From: Vibrio hepatarius
Lineage (GTDB): Bacteria > Pseudomonadota > Gammaproteobacteria > Enterobacterales > Vibrionaceae
Direction: 5' to 3'
NCBI RefSeq assembly: GCF_001274785.1
Contig: NZ_LHPI01000005.1
Coordinates: 18,460-82,459, forward strand
Length of the DNA: 64,000 bases
Under the pieces are notes generated by a model. The model saw only the letters and a program-made list of their open reading frames with translations, was not told where the DNA came from and did not search any database. Shown in pieces: positions 18,901 to 27,413 of this stretch (position 1 is the stretch's first letter; the number at the start of each line of letters is the position of its first letter). The position numbers and the translations under genes were made by a program.

Positions 18901-20824
18901 AGATTTCACCGCAATTGGTGTGGGTGATATGGCGGGTGACGTATTTGGTAATGGTATGCTGCTTTCTAAGCACATTCGTTTGCAAGCTGCGTTTAACCAC
19001 ATGCACATCTTCATCGATCCAAACCCAGAATCAGCAACAAGCTGGGAAGAGCGCAATCGCTTGTTCAATCTTCCGCGTTCAAGCTGGGAAGATTACAACC
19101 CTGAGCTAATTTCTAAGGGTGGCGGTGTATTTTCACGTCGTGCAAAATCGATTGAGCTGACACCTGAAATCCAGAAAATGATCGGCACTAAGAAAGCTTC
19201 GATGGCGCCAAACGAGCTCATCAAGATGATCCTAAGCATGAAAGTGGATCTTCTATGGAACGGTGGTATCGGTACTTATGTGAAAGCATCAACAGAAACA
19301 CATACTGATGTTGGTGACCGTGCAAACGACGTACTACGTATCGATGGCCGTGACCTACGCGCTAAAGTCGTCGGCGAAGGTGGTAACTTAGGTATGACTC
19401 AGCTAGGTCGTATTGAATACGCGCTAACTGGTGGCCGCGTTAACACGGACTTCGTTGATAACGTAGGTGGTGTAGACTGCTCGGATAACGAAGTTAACAT
19501 TAAGATCTTCCTAAATGGCCTTGTGGCAAATGGCGATCTAACGATCAAACAACGCAACCAGATCCTAGAGTCAATGGAAGATGAAGTGGGCGAGATCGTT
19601 TTAGATGACGCTTACTGTCAATCCGAGTCTATCTCTGTGACAGAGCAGCAAGGTACTTCGTTAGTGAAAGAGCAAATCCGCTTCATTCACGCGATGGAAA
19701 AATCGGGTCACCTAGACCGTGCGCTGGAATACATCCCAGATGACGAGACTTTGCTTGAGCGTGAGAAACAAGGTCAAGCCTTAACGCGTCCTGAGCTTTC
19801 AGTATTGATCGCTTACGCGAAAATGGTACTAAAAGAAGATCTTGCACAAGCTGAAATCGCCGATGACAAGTTCCATGCAGAACAACTAGTTAAGTACTTC
19901 CCAACGGAGTTACGCCGTAACTATATGGACCAAATGGTTAACCACCCGCTACGCGTTGAAATCATCGCAACAGCGCTGGCAAACCAAATGGTTAATGAAA
20001 TGGGTTGTAACTTTGTCACTCGTCTACAAGAAGAAACGGGTGCTTCAGTTGTTGATATTGCAAACGCATACGCTGCTGCTCGTGAAATCTACGGACTAGG
20101 GCAAGTGTTTGAAGAATTGCGTGAGTTAGACAACCAAGCGTCGACGCAAGCTCAGTACGATATGATGTACTATGTTCGTCGTACACTACGTCGTCTGTCA
20201 CGTTGGTTGCTACGTAACCGTACCGGTAAGCAATCTGTCAACGAACTGATTGCGCTATACCAAGCGGACGTTGCAACAATCAAAGCTGACCTAGACAACA
20301 TGCTGGTTCCTGCAGAAGTGAAAGAGCATGACGAAATGGCGAAAGCTTGGATTGATCAAGGCGTGACCGCTGAACTTGCGAATTACGTATCTCGTTTATC
20401 TAGTCTATACTCAGTACTGGATATTTCCACAGTATCTCGTGAAACAGGCAAGTCAGTTGAGAAAAGTGCAAAACTGTACTTCAACCTTGGCGATCGTTTG
20501 TCACTGCATTGGTTCTTGAAACAGATCAACAACCAAGCGGTAGACAACAACTGGCAAGCGCTTGCTCGTGCTGCATTCCGCGAAGATCTCGATTGGCAAC
20601 AACGCCAGCTAACAGGCCAAGTGCTAAGTTGCGGTTGTACTTCAGAAGCGCTAGACGTAATGCAAGCGCTAGAAGACTGGGTGAACGCAAACGAAGTTTC
20701 ACTTCAACGTTGGGAAAGCATCCTAAACGAGTTCAAAGTGGGTTCAGTTCACGAGTTTGCTAAGTTCTCCGTTGCATTGCGCGAACTAATGTTACTAAAT
20801 CTGAATTGTTCAGCTATTGAGTAA
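15983..20824 (+). CDS. NAD-specific glutamate dehydrogenase, large (180-kDa) class
   Basis: Catabolic NAD-dependent glutamate dehydrogenase converting glutamate to 2-oxoglutarate and ammonia, of the large L-GDH180 class (about 1,600 residues; 1,613 here). A long N-terminal regulatory region with ACT-like segments (about 1-700) precedes the catalytic core, in which [39 protein letters not shown] (about 800-840) carries the substrate lysines. The dinucleotide-binding part includes [15 protein letters not shown] (about 975). I chose the ATG at 15983, 7 bases after GGAG; the GTG at 15977 sits too close to it. Confidence 0.95.
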   Translation: [1613 protein letters not shown]

Positions 20825-20874
20825 TGATTACTCATAATTAATTGAATTATTCGGTAAAACATTTGATAATACAG

Positions 20875-20898
20875 CCCCGTTTATAACGGGGTTTTTTT
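20875..20898 (+). terminator. Terminator after the glutamate dehydrogenase gene
   Basis: CCCCGTT / AACGGGG followed by seven T residues. The pyrD start is only 15 bases beyond it, so pyrD is either read through or has a promoter within or upstream of this hairpin. Confidence 0.85.
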
Positions 20899-20912
20899 CT
20901 TTCGGAGGCACG

Positions 20913-21923
20913 ATGCTTTACCGTCTAGCCAGAACTGGCTTTTTTCAACTTGATGCCGAAAAGGCACATGATCTTGCAATTCAAAACTTCAAACGTTTCA
21001 CCGGCACTCCTCTCGATCTCTTCTATCGTCAACAACTTCCAGCTCGTCCAGTAGAATGCATGGGGCTTACATTCCGTAACCCAGTTGGTCTTGCTGCGGG
21101 TTTAGATAAGAACGGCGAGTGTATTGAAGCTTTTGATGCAATGGGCTTTGGCTTTGTTGAAGTAGGTACGGTTACACCACGTCCTCAATCAGGCAACGAC
21201 AAACCACGTCTTTTCCGCTTAGTGCAAGCAGAAGGGATCATCAACCGCATGGGTTTCAATAACCTAGGTGTTGATAATTTAATTGAGAACGTTAAGAAAG
21301 CGAAGTTTGATTGCGTACTCGGTATTAACATTGGTAAGAACAAAGACACGCCAATCGAAAAGGGCGCGGAAGATTATCTGATCTGTATGGAAAAGGTTTA
21401 CCAATATGCGGGTTACATCGCGGTAAACATTTCATCACCAAATACCCCGGGACTACGCTCACTACAATACGGTGAAGCATTGGATGAACTGCTTGCTGAG
21501 CTGAAGCAGAAACAGTCGGAGTTGGCGGCGAAGCATGATAAGTACGTACCGTTGGCACTGAAGATCGCACCGGATCTTAGTGATGATGAGATCAAGCAGA
21601 TCTGCGAATCATTGATCAAAAATAACATCGACGGTGTTATCGCAACCAACACAACACTCGACCGAAGCATGGTTGATGGTATGAAGCATGCGAACGAAGC
21701 AGGTGGTCTAAGTGGTCGTCCTGTGCAATTAAGAAGTACCGAAGTGGTTCGCCAACTGCATGAGCAACTTGGTGAGCAGATTCCAGTAATTGGAGTAGGT
21801 GGCATTGATTCGTACGTGGCTGCAAAAGAGAAAATGATGGCGGGTGCAAAACTGGTGCAAGTTTACTCTGGTTTCATTTACCACGGTCCGGGCCTAGTGG
21901 CGAAGATCGTCAAGAACCTTTAA
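20913..21923 (+). CDS. pyrD: Dihydroorotate dehydrogenase (quinone), class 2
   Basis: Membrane-associated FMN flavoenzyme of pyrimidine synthesis that oxidises dihydroorotate to orotate and passes electrons to quinone. At 336 residues it has the class-2 N-terminal amphipathic extension ([21 protein letters not shown]) and the FMN barrel. Motifs include [11 protein letters not shown] (about 60-70), the serine base in [14 protein letters not shown] (about 172-185) and the phosphate-binding GVGGIDS near the end. A strong TTCGGAGG ribosome binding site precedes the ATG. Confidence 0.97.
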   Translation: MLYRLARTGFFQLDAEKAHDLAIQNFKRFTGTPLDLFYRQQLPARPVECMGLTFRNPVGLAAGLDKNGECIEAFDAMGFGFVEVGTVTPRPQSGNDKPRLFRLVQAEGIINRMGFNNLGVDNLIENVKKAKFDCVLGINIGKNKDTPIEKGAEDYLICMEKVYQYAGYIAVNISSPNTPGLRSLQYGEALDELLAELKQKQSELAAKHDKYVPLALKIAPDLSDDEIKQICESLIKNNIDGVIATNTTLDRSMVDGMKHANEAGGLSGRPVQLRSTEVVRQLHEQLGEQIPVIGVGGIDSYVAAKEKMMAGAKLVQVYSGFIYHGPGLVAKIVKNL

Positions 21924-21950
21924 GGTCTCTACAATAAGTTATTGATTGTC

Positions 21951-21963
21951 GTGACATTGTCAC
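21951..21963. other. matS: matS site (MatP-binding, Ter macrodomain)
   Basis: GTGACATTGTCAC matches the matS consensus GTGAC-R-N-Y-GTCAC exactly. It lies intergenically between the pyrD stop and its terminator. The gene for the binding protein, matP, is 10 kb away in this window. Confidence 0.9.
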
Positions 21964-21997
21964 GCGGTGATGTTTTTAACTTTATAGCGTTTTATCG

Positions 21998-22030
21998 AGA
22001 GGAAATGAGTTTTCATTTCCTCTTTTTTTT
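21998..22030 (+). terminator. Terminator after pyrD
   Basis: AGAGGAAATGA / TCATTTCCTCT followed by eight T residues. Confidence 0.9.
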
Positions 22031-22119
22031 CGTTTACGAGCTTATAAAATTCAGATTATTGCTTGGAAAGGTAATTAAGCGTTTTACCTAGAATCACAAC
22101 TAATGAAGAGATTGGAATA

Positions 22120-22665
22120 ATGCTTAAACCCAGTGACAAATGGACTTGGTACTATGATGACTCAGAAGGGCACCTAATGCTCGACTTGGGTGATGGCATG
22201 GTATTCAAGACAAACCTTCCTCGTAAACTCATTGTGGATTGTGCAATTGGCATTAATGAATTCTCAGTTGATGATGCTGCTGCCTTTATGACTTATAAAG
22301 AACAGATTGCATATCTAGACTTGTCGGAACCGCGTCAAGCTGAGCTGGCTCTATATTGCGTTGCTGCTAAGCGTTTCCACAAACCAGTTCAACCAAAGAG
22401 CTGGTTCTTTGATTCGCTATCTGATGGTTCAGTCCATGTTGAAGAGGGAGACTTCGTTCAGCTAAACAGTTCTAGCCATAGCGGCGTATTCATTATTTTA
22501 GAAGTCGGAGAGTGCGCAAGCTTGTGTGCATCCGTTTCGCTGGAAGAGTTTGTTTTAAGTGGCTCTAAAACACTGGTATTTGGCCAGGCAATTAAAGTCA
22601 TGCATGACCGCATGCTTCCAGTAAATCACCATTTCCAAGTCCAACCGATTGCGATGGTTGGCTAA
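22120..22665 (+). CDS. zapC: Cell division protein ZapC
   Basis: ZapC is a cytoplasmic FtsZ-ring-associated protein that promotes lateral interaction of FtsZ filaments. The 181-residue protein matches the family over its whole length, starting MLKPSDKWTWYYDDSEGHLMLDLG, with the typical two-domain beta-rich layout. It follows pyrD as in enterobacteria. A purine-rich GATTGGAAT stretch precedes the ATG. It is monocistronic, with a terminator on either side. Confidence 0.93.
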   Translation: MLKPSDKWTWYYDDSEGHLMLDLGDGMVFKTNLPRKLIVDCAIGINEFSVDDAAAFMTYKEQIAYLDLSEPRQAELALYCVAAKRFHKPVQPKSWFFDSLSDGSVHVEEGDFVQLNSSSHSGVFIILEVGECASLCASVSLEEFVLSGSKTLVFGQAIKVMHDRMLPVNHHFQVQPIAMVG

Positions 22666-22689
22666 GTTTCGTTCCTTTTTTCATTTCCC

Positions 22690-22713
22690 ATCGGCCTTAT
22701 GGCCGATTTTTTT
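22690..22713 (+). terminator. Terminator after zapC
   Basis: ATCGGCC / GGCCGAT with a 4-base loop, followed by about seven T residues. Confidence 0.9.
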
Positions 22714-23136
22714 TGCCCTAAATTCAGGACGCTTAGCGATTATCTGCGCTGTTCACTCTAGCTCAATTGTGAGAAGCGTGCAGTTTTCGTCCATTAAATG
22801 CCTATTATTTTTCCACTTTTAGCCCGGCTTGAGAGGGGTAATTCATTCATAATTCCCCATTTAGGCTAATTCTGTAATTTAATTTCACTAATTTTTGGTA
22901 TTGGCATAGACCAATTTTGATGTGAATAAGCATTCACTATCGCCATGAGGCCTATAAATTGGTTAAAAATCAGCTGGTGTGAGTGTTGATGTGAAAGTCA
23001 GAGACAGAAGGCACTTTTAGGTGAATAAATGCTCAGTTGGACGGCGTGAGGGGTGAGAAACCGTAATTGAGTTAACGAATTTGAACCAATGTCGGGTATA
23101 ATGCGGGGTCATTTTCTAAGAAATAAAAAGTTCACT
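22714..23136 (+). promoter_or_regulatory. Long leader region before rlmKL
   Basis: About 420 bases without a gene. A TATAAT -10 box sits at 23097-23102, 35 bases before the rlmKL start, without an obvious -35. At 22922-22937 the perfect inverted repeat GTGAATAAGCATTCAC resembles an ARG box (TGAAT-N4-ATTCA). A partial echo of its left part (GTGAATAAATGC) occurs at about 23021. I see no small ORF with a good ribosome binding site. Confidence 0.5.
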
Positions 23137-25260
23137 ATGCATCAATATCTTGCGGTTACTTCCAATGGGCTGGAGAACCTGTTAGTTGAAGAGCTAACAA
23201 AGCTAGGGATTACCAATGCTAAACCTGTTCAGGCAGGGGTTAGATTCAAGGCATCTAACGAGCAAATCTATCGTTGCTGTTTATGGAGCCGACTAGCTTC
23301 GCGTTTTGTGCGCATTCTTTCTGAGTTCACGTGTAACGATGATATGGATCTCTACCTAGCTGCATCAGCGGTGAATTGGGTGAATCAATTCCATAGCTCG
23401 AAGAATTTTGTGGTTGACTTCAATGGTACAAACCGCGAAATCCGCAATAGCCAATATGGCGCAATGAAGGTAAAAGATGCGGTAGTGGACGCTTTCAACA
23501 AAAAGAACCTACCACGCCCATCGATCAGTAAAGATCGTGCGGATCTTCGCATTCATGTTCGCTTACACCGAGATAAAGCCATTCTTGGTATCGATATGGT
23601 TGGCGGCGGTTTACACCAACGTGGCTATCGTCCTGAGTCGGGTAAAGCACCTCTACGTGAAACCTTGGCAGCGGCTATCATTCTCCGCAGTGGCTGGGAT
23701 GAGACCAAACCTCTACTAGACCCTATGTGTGGTTCAGGTACCTTGCTTATTGAAGCGGCAATGATGGCGGCAAACATGGCGCCAGGCGTTAATCGTAAGA
23801 AGTGGGGATTCGAGTCACTAGAAGACTTTGAACCAGAGCTATGGGCAGAGATTAAGTCTGAAGCTGCAGTACAAGCGAGACGCGGCGTCAAAAAAGTTGA
23901 CGCTAAGTTTTATGGCTTCGATAACGATGCTCGAGTACTACAAACTGCACGAGATAACGCCCGTCGTGCCGGTGTAGAAGATCTGATTGACTTTAAAGAG
24001 GCTGACGCCGCTAAGGTTGTTCGCCCTGCAGAGTTTGTCAACGGTGTTATCGTATCAAACCCACCTTATGGTGAGCGTTTAGGTACACATCCAGGCTTGA
24101 TTGCGCTCTATACTGCGTTTGGTGCTCAACTGAAAGCACAATTTGGCGGTTGTCAGGCATCTATCTTCTCTAGCTCTGATGAACTGTTAAGCTGCCTCCG
24201 TATGCGTGCTGACAAGCAATACAAGCTGAATAACGGTGCGTTGTTGTGTCATCAGAAGAATTACTCAATCAGTGATCGTCCTGTAGAGAGTTCAGGTGAC
24301 GCTGTCACTGAATCAACGATTGCTCCTGACTTTTCAAACCGCCTGAAGAAGAATATCGCGAAGATCGGTAAGTGGGCGCGTAAAGAAAAACTGGATTGCT
24401 ACCGAGTCTACGACGCTGATTTGCCAGAATACAATGTGGCGATTGATGTCTATCTGGATCATCTTGTGATTCAGGAATACGCAGCGCCGAAGAATATTCC
24501 AGAAGAGACAGCTAAGCGCCGTTTAACCGACATTATCCGAGCAGCTATCCAAGTAACGGACACTGACGCGAACAAAGTCGTATTGAAGGTTCGTGAAAAG
24601 CAAAAAGGCCGTTCGCAGTATCAAAAGCTTTCGCAAGAATCAGAAACCATGACCGTTAATGAATACGGCGTGAAGTTGATTGTAAACTTGCATGACTACT
24701 TGGATACTGGCTTGTTCCTTGACCATAAGATTACCCGCCGTAAGTTGGGCGAAATGGCGCAAGGCAAAGATTTTCTGAATCTATTCGCTTACACAGGTTC
24801 TGCAACGGTACACGCCGCTTGTGGTGGGGCTAAGTCAACCACAACGGTTGATATGTCTAAAACCTACCTAGATTGGGCGAGAGAGAACATGAAGCTCAAT
24901 GGTCAGGTTGGTCGTCAGCATCGTTTCGAGCAGGCTGACTGCTTGCAATGGTTAGAAAAGTCGACTGCACAATTCGATCTTATTTTTATCGATCCGCCAA
25001 CGTTCTCTAACTCGAAGCGCATGGAGCAGAGTTTTGACGTTCAGCGCGACCATATCCAGTTAATGACTAATCTCAAACGTCTGCTACGTGCTGGTGGCAC
25101 CATTGTATTCTCGAACAACAAACGTCACTTTAAGATGGACGAGGAGCAACTGGCAGAGCTTGGTTTGGAAGCGAAAAACATATCACACCAAACGTTGCCA
25201 ATGGATTTCTCGCGCAACAAACACATCCACAACTGCTGGATCGTAACTCACAAGGACTAA
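23137..25260 (+). CDS. rlmKL: Bifunctional 23S rRNA methyltransferase RlmKL
   Basis: A fused enzyme that makes m2G2445 (N-terminal half, RlmL) and m7G2069 (C-terminal half, RlmK) in 23S rRNA. The 707-residue protein has an N-terminal THUMP domain (about 45-155) and the first methyltransferase with [15 protein letters not shown] and NPPYGERLG. The second methyltransferase has [16 protein letters not shown] and [11 protein letters not shown]. The start is the ATG at 23137 ([20 protein letters not shown]), the family N-terminus; the upstream ATG at 23089 overlaps the -10 box. The glutaredoxin gene follows after 10 bases. Confidence 0.96.
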   Translation: MHQYLAVTSNGLENLLVEELTKLGITNAKPVQAGVRFKASNEQIYRCCLWSRLASRFVRILSEFTCNDDMDLYLAASAVNWVNQFHSSKNFVVDFNGTNREIRNSQYGAMKVKDAVVDAFNKKNLPRPSISKDRADLRIHVRLHRDKAILGIDMVGGGLHQRGYRPESGKAPLRETLAAAIILRSGWDETKPLLDPMCGSGTLLIEAAMMAANMAPGVNRKKWGFESLEDFEPELWAEIKSEAAVQARRGVKKVDAKFYGFDNDARVLQTARDNARRAGVEDLIDFKEADAAKVVRPAEFVNGVIVSNPPYGERLGTHPGLIALYTAFGAQLKAQFGGCQASIFSSSDELLSCLRMRADKQYKLNNGALLCHQKNYSISDRPVESSGDAVTESTIAPDFSNRLKKNIAKIGKWARKEKLDCYRVYDADLPEYNVAIDVYLDHLVIQEYAAPKNIPEETAKRRLTDIIRAAIQVTDTDANKVVLKVREKQKGRSQYQKLSQESETMTVNEYGVKLIVNLHDYLDTGLFLDHKITRRKLGEMAQGKDFLNLFAYTGSATVHAACGGAKSTTTVDMSKTYLDWARENMKLNGQVGRQHRFEQADCLQWLEKSTAQFDLIFIDPPTFSNSKRMEQSFDVQRDHIQLMTNLKRLLRAGGTIVFSNNKRHFKMDEEQLAELGLEAKNISHQTLPMDFSRNKHIHNCWIVTHKD
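24296..24308. other. matS: matS site inside rlmKL
   Basis: GTGACGCTGTCAC matches the matS consensus GTGAC-R-N-Y-GTCAC exactly. It lies within the coding sequence between the two methyltransferase domains, in a low-complexity linker ([10 protein letters not shown]), 2.3 kb from the first site. Confidence 0.88.
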
Positions 25261-25270
25261 GTAGACTGAC

Positions 25271-25513
25271 GTGATCACTCTATACAGTACAGAAGGGTGC
25301 CACCTCTGTGAGATGGCCTTTGAACTTTGCCAGCAAGCAGGAATCAGTAATCAAGTAGAGATTATTGATATCGCTTTTGATGATGAGCTATTCTCTCGTT
25401 ACGGCGTAACTATTCCGGTGCTGAATTTTCAAGGAAACGAGATAAATTGGCCCTTTGATTTACAAGAATTACAACATTGGTTAGATAGCAATGGCATTAC
25501 TTACCATCAATAA
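25271..25513 (+). CDS. Glutaredoxin-like (DUF836 type) small protein
   Basis: An 80-residue thioredoxin-fold protein with the CxxC pair in STEGCHLCEMA (Cys9 and Cys12) near the N-terminus and the cis-proline segment YGVTIPVL. It belongs to the glutaredoxin-like family often located beside rlmKL and uup in vibrios; the redox partner is unknown. Translation appears to start at GTG 25271, 10 bases after the rlmKL stop. Its end overlaps the uup start by 23 bases, indicating a coupled rlmKL-grx-uup operon. Confidence 0.88.
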   Translation: MITLYSTEGCHLCEMAFELCQQAGISNQVEIIDIAFDDELFSRYGVTIPVLNFQGNEINWPFDLQELQHWLDSNGITYHQ

Positions 25514-27407
25514 CGGATTGCTGGCGTACGGTGATCACCCTTTACTGGACCACGCAGACTTTGCGCTGCAAGAAAATGAACGCGTATGTTTGGTTGGCCG
25601 CAATGGCGCGGGTAAATCAACCCTGATGAAAGTGCTAGCTGGCGAAGTTCACTTAGACGACGGCAAACTTACGGTAACGCAAGATGTCGTGGTTTCTCGC
25701 TTAGAGCAAGATCCACCTCGTAACCAGGAAGGTACAGTATTTGATTACGTCGCTGGTGGTTTAGCTGAAATAGGGCATCAACTTAAGATCTATCAAGATC
25801 AGCTCGATCTCATCGCTGTTGACCCTTCAGAGCAAAACATCAACAAACTGGCTCGGATTCAAGAGCAGCTTGAACACACTGGAGCATGGCGTTTTGAAGA
25901 CCGTATTCAGAACGTGCTCGCTGCGTTGAAGCTGGATGGTCATACTAAATTAACCGATCTGTCGGGTGGCTGGCAGCGTAAAGCGGCACTGGCACGCGCT
26001 CTGGTGCGCGATCCTGACGTATTACTTCTCGATGAGCCAACCAACCACTTGGACGTCACTACTATTGAGTGGCTAGAGACATTCCTGAAGGATTTTCGTG
26101 GTTCTATCATCTTTATCTCGCACGACCGTACCTTTATTAAATCGATGGCGACACGCATTGTCGATCTAGATCGCGGTAAGCTTGCTTCTTTCCCTGGTAA
26201 TTACGACAACTACCTAGTTGAAAAAGAAGAGATGCTGCGTGTAGAAGAGATGCAGAACGCTGAGTTTGATAAAAAACTCGCTCAGGAAGAAGTGTGGATT
26301 CGCCAAGGTATCAAAGCTCGTCGTACTCGCAATGAAGGTCGTGTTCGCGCGCTTAAAAAGCTTCGTGAAGAACGAATTAACCGCCGTGAAGTACAAGGCA
26401 AAGCGAATATCCAAATCGATGATGCATCGCGCTCAGGCAAAATCGTTTTCGAAGCTGAGAACATCAACTACAGCATTGATAATAAATCGATCGTTAAAGA
26501 TTTCTCTTTCAATATTATGCGTGGTGACCGCATCGCGTTGATTGGTCCAAATGGCTGCGGTAAGAGTACGTTGCTTAAGTTGCTGCTTGACGAACTCAAA
26601 CCGAACTCCGGCAAGCTGCATTGCGGTACCAAGCTGGAAGTGGCGTATTTTGACCAATACCGTGAAATCCTCGACCCAGAGAAATCAGTGATTGATAACC
26701 TCGCCGATGGTAAACAAGAAGTTATGGTGGGTGGTCGTCAACGTCACGCACTGAGTTACTTACAAGATTTCTTGTTTGCACCAAAACGCGCTCGAACACC
26801 AGTCAAAGCCTTGTCTGGCGGCGAAAAGAACCGCTTGTTACTGGCTAGAATCTTCCTTCGACCAAACAACTTGTTGGTGCTTGATGAACCAACCAACGAT
26901 TTAGATATCGAAACTTTGGAACTTTTAGAAGATTTACTTGCCAACTATCAGGGTACCTTATTACTGGTTAGCCACGATCGTGAGTTCGTTGATAATACAG
27001 TAACGACGAGCTGGATATTCGAAGGCGATGGTGTCATTGAAGAGTTTGTTGGTGGTTATCATGATGCTCAGTACCAAAGAGCGCAGACTCATAAGTCTCG
27101 AGCGGTTGAAAAACCAGCAAAGTCGAGCGAGCAGGTTGAAGAAACTCCCAAAACTGCACCTGTTAAGGGTAAGTCTAAGAAGTTATCTTATAAACTGCTG
27201 CGTGAGTTAGAAGCACTGCCAGCAAAACTAGAAGAATTAGAAGCTGAGATTGAAAGCTTGCAAGAGCAAGTGAACAGCCCAGAGTTTTTCTCAAAACCAG
27301 TAGAACAGACACAACCGATTTTAGACAAGCTCACTGCAATAGAGCAGGAGCTGGAAGTTGCTTTTGAGCGATGGGAAGAGCTCGAAGCAATGCAACAGGA
27401 AAGTTAA
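25491..27407 (+). CDS. uup: ABC-F ATPase Uup
   Basis: Uup is a soluble ABC-F ATPase linked to ribosome function and, through its DNA-binding C-terminus, to precise excision of transposons. The 638-residue protein has two ATPase domains: Walker A GRNGAGKST with LSGGWQRKAALAR, then GPNGCGKST with LSGGEKNRLLLAR, each followed by an LLLDEPTNHLD/LVLDEPTNDLD Walker B. An ABC-F linker lies between them (about 240-310) and a C-terminal coiled coil spans about 555-638. It has no membrane segments. Confidence 0.95.
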   Translation: MALLTINNGLLAYGDHPLLDHADFALQENERVCLVGRNGAGKSTLMKVLAGEVHLDDGKLTVTQDVVVSRLEQDPPRNQEGTVFDYVAGGLAEIGHQLKIYQDQLDLIAVDPSEQNINKLARIQEQLEHTGAWRFEDRIQNVLAALKLDGHTKLTDLSGGWQRKAALARALVRDPDVLLLDEPTNHLDVTTIEWLETFLKDFRGSIIFISHDRTFIKSMATRIVDLDRGKLASFPGNYDNYLVEKEEMLRVEEMQNAEFDKKLAQEEVWIRQGIKARRTRNEGRVRALKKLREERINRREVQGKANIQIDDASRSGKIVFEAENINYSIDNKSIVKDFSFNIMRGDRIALIGPNGCGKSTLLKLLLDELKPNSGKLHCGTKLEVAYFDQYREILDPEKSVIDNLADGKQEVMVGGRQRHALSYLQDFLFAPKRARTPVKALSGGEKNRLLLARIFLRPNNLLVLDEPTNDLDIETLELLEDLLANYQGTLLLVSHDREFVDNTVTTSWIFEGDGVIEEFVGGYHDAQYQRAQTHKSRAVEKPAKSSEQVEETPKTAPVKGKSKKLSYKLLRELEALPAKLEELEAEIESLQEQVNSPEFFSKPVEQTQPILDKLTAIEQELEVAFERWEELEAMQQES

Positions 27408-27413
27408 CATCGA

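Noticed and set aside
23089..23136. An earlier rlmKL start adding 16 residues
   Set aside because: The added codons overlap the TATAAT box at 23097 and are absent from the family N-terminus.
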